DNA of 56,749 bases, taken from positions 1 to 56,749 of the forward strand of contig NZ_PGVA01000023.1 in NCBI RefSeq assembly GCF_002860125.1. Reading direction: 5' to 3'. The position numbers and the translations under genes are program-made. The notes below the pieces were generated by a model. It was not told where the DNA came from, did no database searches, and saw only the letters and a program-made list of their open reading frames with translations. The stretch is from Bacillus canaveralius (GTDB lineage Bacteria > Bacillota > Bacilli > Bacillales > Cytobacillaceae). Below are positions 27,324 to 36,332 of this stretch, in pieces. Positions within the stretch are counted from its first letter, which is position 1. Each line of letters starts with the position of its first letter.

Positions 27324-28142
27324 ATGAGAATTAATCACAATATCTCAGCGATGAACACTCATCGTCAATTGACTTTCAACAACAGCAACGCTGCTAAATC
27401 CATGGAGAAATTATCTTCTGGATACCGTATCAACCGTGGAGCTGACGATGCTGCCGGTCTTGCAATCTCTGAAAAAATGCGTAACCAAATCCGTGGATTA
27501 GACCAAGCATCTAAAAACTCACAAGATGCAATCTCTTTAATCCAAACAGCTGAAGGTGCATTGAACGAAACTCACTCAATGTTACAGCGTATGGCTGAAT
27601 TGACAACACAAGCTGCTAACGAAACTATTACAAAATCTGATGCTGATAAAATTCAAGCTGAGATTACACAATTGACAAACCAAATCGACAGCATCGCTGG
27701 CCAAACTAAGTTTAATACTAAAGCATTATTGAACAGTGATTCAGCCATACTTACTTTCCAAGTAGGTGCTAATGGTGCAGAGACAATCTCTCTAAGCCTG
27801 AAAGATGCTACTGCAACTGGTCTTGGAGTTAATACTCTTACTGCATTAGATGGTACAAACGCCGTTGCTAGTGCAAACTTGATCAAAATTCAAGATGCCA
27901 TCAATGAAGTTTCTGAAGCTCGTTCAAACTTCGGTTCAGTTCAAAACCGTTTAGAGCATACAATCAACAACCTAGGTACAACTTCTGAGAACCTGCAAGC
28001 TGCAGAATCTCGTATCCGTGACGTAGATATGGCTCAAGAAATGATGAACATGACTAAGAACAACATTCTGACTCAAGCTGCTCAAGCTATGCTTGCTCAA
28101 GCTAACCAACAACCACAAGGTGTTCTTCAGTTACTAGGGTAA
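27324..28142 (+). CDS. hag: Flagellin
   Basis: 272 residues from the ATG at 27324, with AAGGAGGAAATACAAA upstream; the frame extends back to 27285, but that start lies in the regulatory leader. The N-terminus MRINHNISAMNTHRQL and ISEKMRNQIRGLDQASKNSQ, and the C-terminal ESRIRDVDMAQEMMN and QANQQPQGVLQLLG, are canonical D0/D1 regions. The central part (about 140-195) is short and rich in Ser, Thr and Asn, giving candidate O-glycosylation sites for the adjacent island. Codon use is that of a highly expressed gene. Confidence 0.98.
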   Translation: MRINHNISAMNTHRQLTFNNSNAAKSMEKLSSGYRINRGADDAAGLAISEKMRNQIRGLDQASKNSQDAISLIQTAEGALNETHSMLQRMAELTTQAANETITKSDADKIQAEITQLTNQIDSIAGQTKFNTKALLNSDSAILTFQVGANGAETISLSLKDATATGLGVNTLTALDGTNAVASANLIKIQDAINEVSEARSNFGSVQNRLEHTINNLGTTSENLQAAESRIRDVDMAQEMMNMTKNNILTQAAQAMLAQANQQPQGVLQLLG

Positions 28143-28150
28143 TACGAGTT

Positions 28151-28187
28151 AAAAAACCTCCGTTCAATTTGAACGGAGGTTTTTTTA
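28151..28187 (+). terminator. Strong terminator of hag
   Basis: AAAAAACCTCCGTTC pairs with GAACGGAGGTTTTTTT around AATTT. It isolates hag from the following island, which therefore probably has its own promoter. Confidence 0.92.
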
Positions 28188-28227
28188 TTACCATAATAAA
28201 CCTGTGAAACAGAAGGTGTTATATGAT

Positions 28228-28253
28228 TAAGATAATGAATTTTTTGTCGATAA
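28228..28253 (+). promoter_or_regulatory. Candidate sigma-D promoter of the glycosylation island
   Basis: TAAG (28228-28231), a 14-nt spacer and GTCGATAA (28246-28253). The -10 shares GTCGATA with the hag promoter. It lies between the hag terminator and the first glycosyltransferase. The -35 has one mismatch and the spacing is at the short end. Confidence 0.4.
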
Positions 28254-28286
28254 AAAGAGTATGAAATAAAAGTGATGGGTGATAAG

Positions 28287-30164
28287 ATGCGAACTATTTC
28301 TCTATGCATAATAGTTAAAGATGAAGAACGTTTTCTTGAACGCTGCTTAAACAGCGTCGCAAAACATATAAATGAAGTCATACTCGTTGATACGGGCTCT
28401 ACTGATAGAACACTTGAAATAGCGGAGAATTATAATGCTAAGATTTCTCACTATGAGTGGATAAATGATTTTGCGGCAGCACGTAATAACAGCATTAAAC
28501 AGGCTACAAGCGATTATATCCTCGTTCTTGATGCAGATGAATATTTGGATGAAGATACCGATCTCCAGACGGTGTTAATTACAGAAAAGGATCATTATAC
28601 AATCCGTATTAAAAACTACCTATCCAGTGGAGGAGCTATTTTCCATCCGGCTGTTCGGTTATTTAAAAATCATCGTGGACTACAATATCAAGGACGAATC
28701 CATGAGCATTTGAATGTGGAAGATAAAAGTCTTGGTTTATCTCATGAGTTCGCAGATGTACTCATACATCATGACGGTTATAAAGATGAGGTGGTCCAGG
28801 AGAAGGAGAAGCATAAAAGAAATATTGCAATCTTACTTGAAGAGGTGGAGAAAAATCCATCTGGGTATAATTTATATAATTTAGGAACTCAATATAGGGC
28901 AAATCATCAGGATGAAGAGGCAATTACTTATTATAAGAGAGCTTTTGAGCTTTCAAAAGACCGTTTATATATCCAAAGCTTGCTTTATAATATGATCGAC
29001 TCAATAAGAAGGCTGGGCAGACATGACGAAGCTTCAAATGTGGTCAATGCTGCAATTGAAAGCTTTCCAAACCATACAGATTTTCACTTTTTAAAAGGCA
29101 GAATTTTTGAAGAGCTTGATTTCAACAATGATGCTGTTCAAGCGTATGAACATTGTATTCGTTTAGGTGAAGTTGAATTATTTCAAACGTTGGAAGGGGT
29201 GGGCAGTTTTCTTGCTTATGTGCGTCTAGGAGCTATAGCGGTGGAAAAGGGACAGTATGTACTTGCATTTGAAATGGCTTTAAAAGCTCTTGAGAGTAAC
29301 AAATACCATATGCCTGCTTTACGCTTATATCTTGAAATGATGAAGAAAACAAATATACCTCTAAAAACGATGGAGGAGCATCTTAGAAACATCTTTTCAG
29401 TGGCAAACGTGACTGATCTTAAACATTTAATAGTAGTACTAACAGTTATCAAAAGCCCATTGCTCCAGCAATATATTGATTTATATAAATTAAAACTAGA
29501 TCCAAGCGTTTCTATGATAGCAAGGTTATATAACCGGCAGTATGCAGAAGCAGTAGAAATAGCTACTAAGATGGATGATATTAAAGAAAGTGAAACCAAT
29601 GACCTTTTTTTATTGGCATACATATCCAATTCAGAAGATTTAGCAGGAGCCGCCAGGAAGCCATTAAATTTTAGTATTAAAGAATGGAAGCAATTAAAAA
29701 GCTTTTTGCAAAGCAAACCCGAGGATCTTGGCAATATTTCTGAACCGGTCGCAAATATCATCGTTTTTATCGCGGAACAGCTTCTGAACTTACAAGAAGA
29801 AGATCTTTTCAATCAGTGCATCAGCACAATTCAACAAGGTCCTGCAACGTTAACAATAAAATTTTGCCATATGCTTATCGAAAATAGATATTCAAACATC
29901 GCAATGGATTTGTTATTGGCAGAATATGATAAAAATAAACAGAATATAGAATGGTTAGAGTTACTTGGCGATGCTTGCACACAAGAAAATCAGGATAAAG
30001 ATGCTCTTTCTGTTTACAATCGTGCATTGCAGTTAAAACCTGAATATCGAATATATGAGAAAGTGTATGAAATTTATATAAAATTAAATGAGCACAAAGA
30101 AGCTGGATTAATAAAAAATGAAATAGCAAAGCTTTTTCCTTTTGTGGAATGGGCTAAAGCATAG
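28287..30164 (+). CDS. GT2 glycosyltransferase with TPR repeats (SunS-like)
   Basis: 625 residues from the ATG at 28287, chosen because GGGTGAT sits just before it; GTG 28272 and ATG 28275 are in-frame alternatives. The N-terminal GT-A domain (about 1-190) has ISLCIIVKDEERFLERCLNS, VDTGSTDRT and the metal-binding VLDADEYLDED, close in style to the SunS family and LPS glucosyltransferases that act on proteins. The rest is helical with TPR-like repeats (YNLGTQYRANHQDEEAITYY; LLGDACTQENQDKDALSVYN). GT-TPR fusions often glycosylate proteins, the TPR part holding the substrate. Just after hag, flagellin is the natural candidate acceptor, but this is inference. Confidence 0.8.
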   Translation: MRTISLCIIVKDEERFLERCLNSVAKHINEVILVDTGSTDRTLEIAENYNAKISHYEWINDFAAARNNSIKQATSDYILVLDADEYLDEDTDLQTVLITEKDHYTIRIKNYLSSGGAIFHPAVRLFKNHRGLQYQGRIHEHLNVEDKSLGLSHEFADVLIHHDGYKDEVVQEKEKHKRNIAILLEEVEKNPSGYNLYNLGTQYRANHQDEEAITYYKRAFELSKDRLYIQSLLYNMIDSIRRLGRHDEASNVVNAAIESFPNHTDFHFLKGRIFEELDFNNDAVQAYEHCIRLGEVELFQTLEGVGSFLAYVRLGAIAVEKGQYVLAFEMALKALESNKYHMPALRLYLEMMKKTNIPLKTMEEHLRNIFSVANVTDLKHLIVVLTVIKSPLLQQYIDLYKLKLDPSVSMIARLYNRQYAEAVEIATKMDDIKESETNDLFLLAYISNSEDLAGAARKPLNFSIKEWKQLKSFLQSKPEDLGNISEPVANIIVFIAEQLLNLQEEDLFNQCISTIQQGPATLTIKFCHMLIENRYSNIAMDLLLAEYDKNKQNIEWLELLGDACTQENQDKDALSVYNRALQLKPEYRIYEKVYEIYIKLNEHKEAGLIKNEIAKLFPFVEWAKA

Positions 30165-30175
30165 AGGAAAATGAC

Positions 30176-32257
30176 ATGAAAACTAGTATAATCATCCTTA
30201 CTCACAATCAAATAGAGTATACACAGCATTGCATTAAGAGCATTAGAAACTATACCTCAAACCTGGATTATGAAGTTATTGTTATTGACAACCAGTCAAC
30301 TGATGGAACCGTAGACTGGCTGAAACAACAAACGGACTTAATAGTTCATTATAATTTAGAGAATGTTGGATTCCCAAAAGGATGTAACCAAGGAATAAAT
30401 ATGGCGAGCGGAGAAAATATCCTTTTGCTAAATAATGATGTAATTGTAACAGAGAACTGGTTAGACAATCTCCTGGCCGCTTTATATAGTGACGAAAAGA
30501 TCGGGGCTGTTGGTCCTGTAACCAATTCAGCGGCCTATTATACTTCAATTCCAGTAACGTATACAACTATCGACGAAATGCACATATTTTCTAAAGGCTT
30601 TAATGTTAGCAATCCAAATCTGTGGGAAGAACGCTTAAAATTAATTGGCTTTTGCCTATTATTTAAGAGGACAGCCTTAGACGAAGTTGGAGTTTTGGAT
30701 GAACGATTTACACCGGGGAACTTTGAAGATGACGATATCTCTATTAGATTGAGAAAAAGTGGATATACTCTTTTATTGTGTCAGGATACTTTTATCCACC
30801 ATTACGGGAGTGTGTCCTGGAAGGAGAACCTTAACAATTATTCTTCCATACTTTCAACAAATGAACAGCTTTTTATGAACAAATGGGGAACAAATTCATC
30901 GTCATATTTAATCGATCTGGATCTAATTGAAGCCATTAATGTAACTACAAATGAGCCATTAAATGTTTTACATATTGGCTGCAGAAGCGGTGGGACACTG
31001 CTGAAAATAAAAAATTCATATAAAAGTGCTAATCTGTATGGTATTGAAAAATCTATTTTTGAAGCCAATGAGGCTAAGCTCGTTGCTAAAGTGAATGTTG
31101 ATGAGCCGTCGAATGCTTTAAGTGAGTATCCAGATAATTTTTTTGATGTCATCCTAATGTCTGACTCGGAGAAATTTGAAGAAATAGAAGTTTTAGTTCC
31201 GGACATCAAGAAAAAGTTAAAAGATAATGGTGTCTATATTACCAAGTTGAGTAACATTAGTTTTTATCCAAATATCAAAAATATTTTATCCGGAGGTAAA
31301 CCGTTATACGGCAATCGTTTCTTTTCTTATCAAGAAGTATTTGATTTATTCAGCGATGAAGAAGCTGACTTTGATATCACTTTATTAAAATCGGAACTAA
31401 ATGAACGTGCAAGAACAGAGATAAAGGTTTATTCAGAATTTGGGGATGCCAATACGCAAATTCTTATGGAAACAGCCCAGTTTCTTGTCAGAGTAAAGAC
31501 ACAAAATCATGTTAAGCAACTTATCAAAGATATTTTCGAAGGCTATGCTACAGAAGCTAATCTGCAGGTAATAAATTCAAAAAGTGTAGAAGAGCTCATC
31601 AATAGTTTTGATGATAATGAGAATACGGTGAATTTCTTAAATCTGTTAGCAATTAAGAATTTAGAATTGCAGAAATATGAATTTGTACTTCCTTACTTAA
31701 ATGCCGCCCATCATATTGATAAGAATGACGCAGATACAATTTATAACTTGGCCTACGTTTTAAACCTTTTTGGGGACAACAGGAAAGCGATGGAGTATCT
31801 TGAGAAATTGACTAACATGGATGAGGAAATCCAATCGCTGTATCAAGTATTATATGAAAAAACCGCTGGCTTAAAGAACATTGTTCGTAGAATAGAGTTT
31901 TCAATCGAAGTAGATGAATCGGTACAGGAAGTATTAATTTCGATCCGTGATGGGAAAATTTCTGAAGATGATCTTATGAATGTAATAAATAATGACATTA
32001 TCAATAAACAATCAGTATTAAATATCTTGGCTGTTTCCTTCTATAAAGAAAAGAATATCGAATTATGTCTTTCGTTACTGGAAAAATCATATAAGTTAGA
32101 CCCGAAAGATGAGGATACTTTGTTTAATTTAGGGCACATCTTGTGGACATTAAAAGAAAACAGGCTGGCTTTACATTATTTTAGTCAAATAGAAAACCGT
32201 GATTTAGAAATTGCCAGTGCTATTGAGGATATTCAAAAGGAGTTACAAACCACATGA
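30176..32257 (+). CDS. GT2 glycosyltransferase - methyltransferase-like - TPR fusion
   Basis: 693 residues in three parts. (a) A GT2 domain, 1 to about 225: IIILTHNQIEYTQHCIKSIR, VIDNQSTDGT, NVGFPKGCNQG, LLLNNDVIV and GNFEDDDISIRLRKSGY. (b) About 258-430: PLNVLHIGCRSGGTLLKIKN and YPDNFFDVILMSD look like a class I methyltransferase fold, with a poor glycine-rich loop, so it may be non-catalytic. (c) About 460-693: TPR-like repeats such as NLAYVLNLFGDNRKAMEYLE and NLGHILWTLKENRLALHYF. It starts 11 nt after the previous gene and its stop overlaps the next start (ATGA), showing tight coupling. Sugar and acceptor unknown. Confidence 0.78.
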   Translation: MKTSIIILTHNQIEYTQHCIKSIRNYTSNLDYEVIVIDNQSTDGTVDWLKQQTDLIVHYNLENVGFPKGCNQGINMASGENILLLNNDVIVTENWLDNLLAALYSDEKIGAVGPVTNSAAYYTSIPVTYTTIDEMHIFSKGFNVSNPNLWEERLKLIGFCLLFKRTALDEVGVLDERFTPGNFEDDDISIRLRKSGYTLLLCQDTFIHHYGSVSWKENLNNYSSILSTNEQLFMNKWGTNSSSYLIDLDLIEAINVTTNEPLNVLHIGCRSGGTLLKIKNSYKSANLYGIEKSIFEANEAKLVAKVNVDEPSNALSEYPDNFFDVILMSDSEKFEEIEVLVPDIKKKLKDNGVYITKLSNISFYPNIKNILSGGKPLYGNRFFSYQEVFDLFSDEEADFDITLLKSELNERARTEIKVYSEFGDANTQILMETAQFLVRVKTQNHVKQLIKDIFEGYATEANLQVINSKSVEELINSFDDNENTVNFLNLLAIKNLELQKYEFVLPYLNAAHHIDKNDADTIYNLAYVLNLFGDNRKAMEYLEKLTNMDEEIQSLYQVLYEKTAGLKNIVRRIEFSIEVDESVQEVLISIRDGKISEDDLMNVINNDIINKQSVLNILAVSFYKEKNIELCLSLLEKSYKLDPKDEDTLFNLGHILWTLKENRLALHYFSQIENRDLEIASAIEDIQKELQTT

Positions 32258-35200
32258 ACAACAATAAGGTTTGCTTTATTTATTGTGTTAACAATCAATC
32301 ATTGCTTGAAGAGTCGCTTAAGTATATATACTCCTTGGACATCCCTGAAGGATTTGAAATAGATGTCATTACAATAGAGGATTCACCGGCAATGGCAGCA
32401 GGATATAATCGAGCCATGCAAGATTCTGATGCTAAATATAAAGTGTACCTTCATCAGGATGTGATAATTGTAAACCAAAACTTGATAACGGATATTATCA
32501 AATTGTTTACTGCTAATCCTAAGTTAGGAATGCTGGGCGTTGCAGGCAGTAAGTATATACCTGGCAATGGCATATGGTGGGAGAGTAAATTTACATATGG
32601 AAAAGTTTATGATAGCCATAGCGGTAATATGGAATTGCTTCAATTTAATGAAGTTACAAAAGATTATCAATCTGTTCATGCGTTAGATGGGTTAATTTTA
32701 ATAACCCAGTTTGATATTCCTTGGAGGGAAGATTTGTTTGGTGGATGGCATTTTTATGATCTATCACAATGTATGGAGTTTATTAAACAAGGTTACGAAG
32801 TAGGAATACCTCCACAAGACCGTCCGTGGTGTCTACATGATTGTGGAATCGTTAATACTGAAAACGGCTTTGATTTATACGCAAATATTTATCTAAATGA
32901 GTATAAAAATGAGATCAAGGAAACGTATCCACTGGTTAGTATCTTAATCCCTACTTATAATCGACCAGAATTTTTTGAACAGGCTATAATAAGCGCAATA
33001 AAGCAATCATATCTGAATATAGAAATTATTGTATGTGATGACAGTACGAATGATGATACTAAAGAAATTGTAGATAGATATGTAAAAGAATACGAACACA
33101 TCACTTATATAAAAAATCAGCAAAATCTAGGTCAATTTGAAAACGATTTAAAATTGATGAGTCTTGCAAAAGGGGAATACATAAATTTCCTAATGGATGA
33201 TGACTTATTTCATCCAGAAAAAATAAAAAAAATGATGAGATATTTTTTACAAGATTCCGAGGTGAATATAGTAACCTCTCACCGACAAATAATTAATGAA
33301 AATGGAAAATTTGCAAACGATATAAAGAGCACCCAACGATTATTTAAAGAAGACCAAATTTTAGATGGCCTTGAATTTGGTAGTTTTATTTTAAAAGAAC
33401 TAAGCAATTTTATAGGCGAACCCACTACAGTCTTATTTAAGAAGTCAAAACTTCTTGAGCCATTTGGAACTTATGGTGGAAGAAGATATTTATGTAATGT
33501 AGATTTGGCTTCTTGGTTCAATTTATTAGAAACTGGAAAAGTAGTTTATATTAATGAGACATTAAGTTATTTTAGAATTCACTCAGGTCAACAGCAGCAA
33601 AATTTTGACATGTATATAAACGGATTGCTGGATTATATCCATCAAATTCTTATTGCAAAGGAGAGGGGGTTTCTTAAAACAGATGAGGATTACTCACTCT
33701 CGTTAGAAAAATGCATAAATTACGCGGACAACATCATGACTGACCAAATAATAACTGAATATACGGGAGATAGACTACCTGAGGTACAGAGTTACCTTGA
33801 CTATATGAAACTGCAGTTTAAAGAATTAAAACAAAAAAAGAAAAAAGAATCTCCGTTAGTTAGTATATTAATTCCCGCCTACAATCGGCCTGAATTGCTT
33901 GAAATCGCCTTGAAAAGCGTATTAGATCAAACTTACCCAAATATAGAGATTATCATAAGTGATGATAGCACGAATGATGAAGTCAAAGACATGTTAGCAC
34001 CTTATTTACAAAGACATAATCATATAAAATATAAAAAAAATGAAATACCAATGGTAGAGAAAAACTTCTCACAATGTGTAAAAATGGCTTCGGGTGAATT
34101 TATTAATTATCTGATGGACGATGATGTATTTCATCCTAAGAAAATCGAAATAATGGCGCAATATTTAATCGAAAATCAAAATATTTCACTAGTCACTTCC
34201 CATAGACAATTAATTGATGAACAAGGTCACTTTCTACCGGATAAAACTGAAACAAAAGTTTTATTTAAAAATACTACGATATTACCAGGTAGAACTTTGG
34301 GTGATTTTTGCTTGAAAAATATGTGTAATTTCATTGGTGAACCTACAACTGTTCTGTTCCGAAGAAAAGATATTGCTAATGATTTCGGTATTTTTGAAAA
34401 CAAACAATATTCTGTCATAAATGACTTAGCAACTTGGATATCATTATTGGCAAAAGGGGATGCAGTATACATTCCCGAGTCTTTAAGTTATTTTAGACAA
34501 CACTCTGGGCAAAACCAAGAATCGATGAGATTTCTTAAAGATGCCATTCCACAGTGGCTTAGTTTATTAATTGATTCGAGAAAAAGCGGGTTCTTAAATA
34601 ATGAAATAGAGTATAAGAAATCTTTGGTTAAGTATATTGATATTATTAAACATGTAATTTCACACGGTCATCGACAGCAAAAATTAGAGCTTTTAGATAC
34701 CGAAGATATCAATGCGTCCTTGTCTCTATTTTTAAAAGAGCTTACATGCAATGATTCGCATTTCTGTCCATACTGTAAGCAGCGATTTCAAAGTTTTATC
34801 CCATGGTCAGATGATTATGATTTTGAAAACTATGATTGGGAAATGTGGAATAAGCGAACCGCTATTTGTCCTAATTGTCATTCGTTGGATAGAGAGAGGT
34901 TATATAAAATTTTTATTGAGAAAGAAACCAATATCAATAGTAAGGATCTTGCCGTCCTGCATATCGCACCAGAAAAAAATTTACGAGATTGGTTAAGTGC
35001 TAAACCCAATCTTGCCTACGTGGCAGGAGATCTTTTTCCAAGTGATAAAGATATGATCAAACTTGATATAACTGACATTGGCTATAATAATCAGCATTTC
35101 GATGTAGTTTTATGCAGTCACGTACTTGAACATGTACCAGATGATATGAAAGGCTTGAAGGAACTATACAGAGTGTTAAAAACAGGGGGGTGGGGGATTA

Positions 35201-35454
35201 TTCAGGTTCCCATTGCCCTAAACATAAATATGACATTAGAAGATCCAACAATTACGACTCCAGAAGATAGAAAAAGAATCTTCGGCCAAGATGATCATGT
35301 ACGAATATATTCAAAAAGTGATTTTGTAAATAGACTAAAACTAGTTGGATTTAGAGTTGAAGAATACAAACCGATTGAGTGTTTCGGAATAGATATAACA
35401 AGCGCAATAGGTTTATCTGAAAAAGATACTCTATACATCGTTTACAAGGCTTAG
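32254..35454 (+). CDS. Multidomain protein: StrF-like domain, two GT2 domains, zinc-ribbon-like motif, methyltransferase
   Basis: 1066 residues. About 1-215 resembles the StrF-type GT-A domain (KVCFIYCVNNQSLLEESLKY; KVYLHQDVII; DGLILITQFDIPWREDLFGG). Two homologous GT2 domains begin near residues 226 and 534 (PLVSILIPTYNRPEFF; PLVSILIPAYNRPELL), each with DDSTND, INFLMDDD/INYLMDDD, IGEPTTVLF and SYFRxHSGQ. Near 838 are CPYCKQRF and later CPNCHSLDRERLY, a zinc-ribbon-like pair. About 895-1066 is a class I SAM methyltransferase (VLHIAPEKNL, FDVVLCSHVLEHVPDD, LYRVLKTGGWGIIQVP). One chain could thus add two or three sugars and methylate the glycan. The start overlaps the upstream stop. DNA is more AT-rich than the flanking flagellar genes. 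Confidence 0.78.
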   Translation: MNNNKVCFIYCVNNQSLLEESLKYIYSLDIPEGFEIDVITIEDSPAMAAGYNRAMQDSDAKYKVYLHQDVIIVNQNLITDIIKLFTANPKLGMLGVAGSKYIPGNGIWWESKFTYGKVYDSHSGNMELLQFNEVTKDYQSVHALDGLILITQFDIPWREDLFGGWHFYDLSQCMEFIKQGYEVGIPPQDRPWCLHDCGIVNTENGFDLYANIYLNEYKNEIKETYPLVSILIPTYNRPEFFEQAIISAIKQSYLNIEIIVCDDSTNDDTKEIVDRYVKEYEHITYIKNQQNLGQFENDLKLMSLAKGEYINFLMDDDLFHPEKIKKMMRYFLQDSEVNIVTSHRQIINENGKFANDIKSTQRLFKEDQILDGLEFGSFILKELSNFIGEPTTVLFKKSKLLEPFGTYGGRRYLCNVDLASWFNLLETGKVVYINETLSYFRIHSGQQQQNFDMYINGLLDYIHQILIAKERGFLKTDEDYSLSLEKCINYADNIMTDQIITEYTGDRLPEVQSYLDYMKLQFKELKQKKKKESPLVSILIPAYNRPELLEIALKSVLDQTYPNIEIIISDDSTNDEVKDMLAPYLQRHNHIKYKKNEIPMVEKNFSQCVKMASGEFINYLMDDDVFHPKKIEIMAQYLIENQNISLVTSHRQLIDEQGHFLPDKTETKVLFKNTTILPGRTLGDFCLKNMCNFIGEPTTVLFRRKDIANDFGIFENKQYSVINDLATWISLLAKGDAVYIPESLSYFRQHSGQNQESMRFLKDAIPQWLSLLIDSRKSGFLNNEIEYKKSLVKYIDIIKHVISHGHRQQKLELLDTEDINASLSLFLKELTCNDSHFCPYCKQRFQSFIPWSDDYDFENYDWEMWNKRTAICPNCHSLDRERLYKIFIEKETNINSKDLAVLHIAPEKNLRDWLSAKPNLAYVAGDLFPSDKDMIKLDITDIGYNNQHFDVVLCSHVLEHVPDDMKGLKELYRVLKTGGWGIIQVPIALNINMTLEDPTITTPEDRKRIFGQDDHVRIYSKSDFVNRLKLVGFRVEEYKPIECFGIDITSAIGLSEKDTLYIVYKA

Positions 35455-35482
35455 TTAATATAACAGCTCTCGAAGCTTAGAG

Positions 35483-35528
35483 GGCTCGTAAAAGGTTACA
35501 TTCAAAAGCCTTTCAAAAAATACGAGCC
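35483..35528. repeat. Inverted repeat / hairpin between island genes
   Basis: GGCTCGTA (35483-35490) pairs with TACGAGCC (35521-35528), and inside it AAAGG with CCTTT. It lies 28 nt after the stop of the large fusion gene. There is no T tract, so it may be an mRNA-processing or stability element rather than a terminator. Confidence 0.5.
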
Positions 35529-35570
35529 TATCATTATGTTTTAATAAAAATTTCATGGGGGGCTCTCATA

Positions 35571-36131
35571 TTGGGATTTTATTCTGAGGAAGAACTAAAA
35601 AAGATTGGTTTTAAACATATCGGTGTAAATGTCAAAATTAGTGATAAGAGCAGTATTTACTTTCCGGAAACTATTTCGATTGGCAATAATGTAAGAATAG
35701 ACGATTTTTGTATATTGACAGGAGGAACGAGCGGAATAAATATTGGTTCATATATTCACATAGCAGCTTTTTCTGCTATATTTGGTAGTGGTGGAGGCGT
35801 CACGCTAAAAGATTTTTCCTGTTTATCTTCGAGAGTCACATTATATAGTTTATCAGATGATTACTCTGGCCACAGTTTGACCAATCCGACTGTACCAAAG
35901 GAATTTTTAGGTGTAGAAAAAGGACATATACTAATAGAAAAACATGTTGTTATAGGTACAAATTCAACAGTTTTACCGGGTGTTACAATAGGGGAAGGTA
36001 GCGCTATTGGTGCCCACAGTTTAGTTAAAGAGTCGTTGGATCCGTGGGGTATATATGCAGGAACACCGGTAAGAAAAATAAAAAACCGAAAAAAAGAAAT
36101 ACTTCGTTTAGAAAAAGAACTGAAGCAATGA
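35571..36131 (+). CDS. Hexapeptide-repeat acyltransferase (sugar N- or O-acetyltransferase)
   Basis: 186 residues from TTG at 35571, supported by a GGGGGG element 8 nt upstream. Left-handed beta-helix repeats are clear: ISIGNNVRID, INIGSYIHIAAFSAIFG, VVIGTNSTVLPGVTIGEGSA, ending GIYAGTPVRKIKNR, a NodL/LacA/FdtC-type trimeric acetyltransferase. The FYSEEELKKIGFKHIG opening is common in O-antigen sugar acetyltransferases. With the aminotransferase that follows it could N-acylate an amino sugar on a nucleotide or on the glycan. Regiochemistry cannot be read. Confidence 0.85.
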   Translation: MGFYSEEELKKIGFKHIGVNVKISDKSSIYFPETISIGNNVRIDDFCILTGGTSGINIGSYIHIAAFSAIFGSGGGVTLKDFSCLSSRVTLYSLSDDYSGHSLTNPTVPKEFLGVEKGHILIEKHVVIGTNSTVLPGVTIGEGSAIGAHSLVKESLDPWGIYAGTPVRKIKNRKKEILRLEKELKQ

Positions 36132-36332
36132 ATAACTGTCTATGTAAGGCAGGTTCTAAAATTATCGGAGATACTATTGGGCAGGTCGGCACAAGTAATA
36201 TAAGTGAAAATACGATAATTTTCTTACTTCATATGATGTGTATTTTACAGGACAACAACTAAACATTAAAACTGGACTACATATGTAATCGTTGAAATTA
36301 AGTTTTTAACAATAATAATTGGAGTAAAAATA
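36132..36332 (+). other. Gap between acyltransferase and aminotransferase with long-range inverted repeat
   Basis: AAAATTATCG (36158-36167) and CGATAATTTT (36213-36222) form a 10-bp perfect dyad with a 45-nt loop and no T tract. A 44-codon frame from ATG 36128 to 36262 crosses it but has no recognisable similarity and overlaps the upstream gene's end, so I do not call it a gene. It could be a remnant of a lost gene. Confidence 0.4.

Noticed and set aside
36044-36262. 72-codon frame overlapping the acyltransferase 3' end
   Set aside because: The first part is an out-of-frame reading of the acyltransferase; the remainder has no recognisable similarity.
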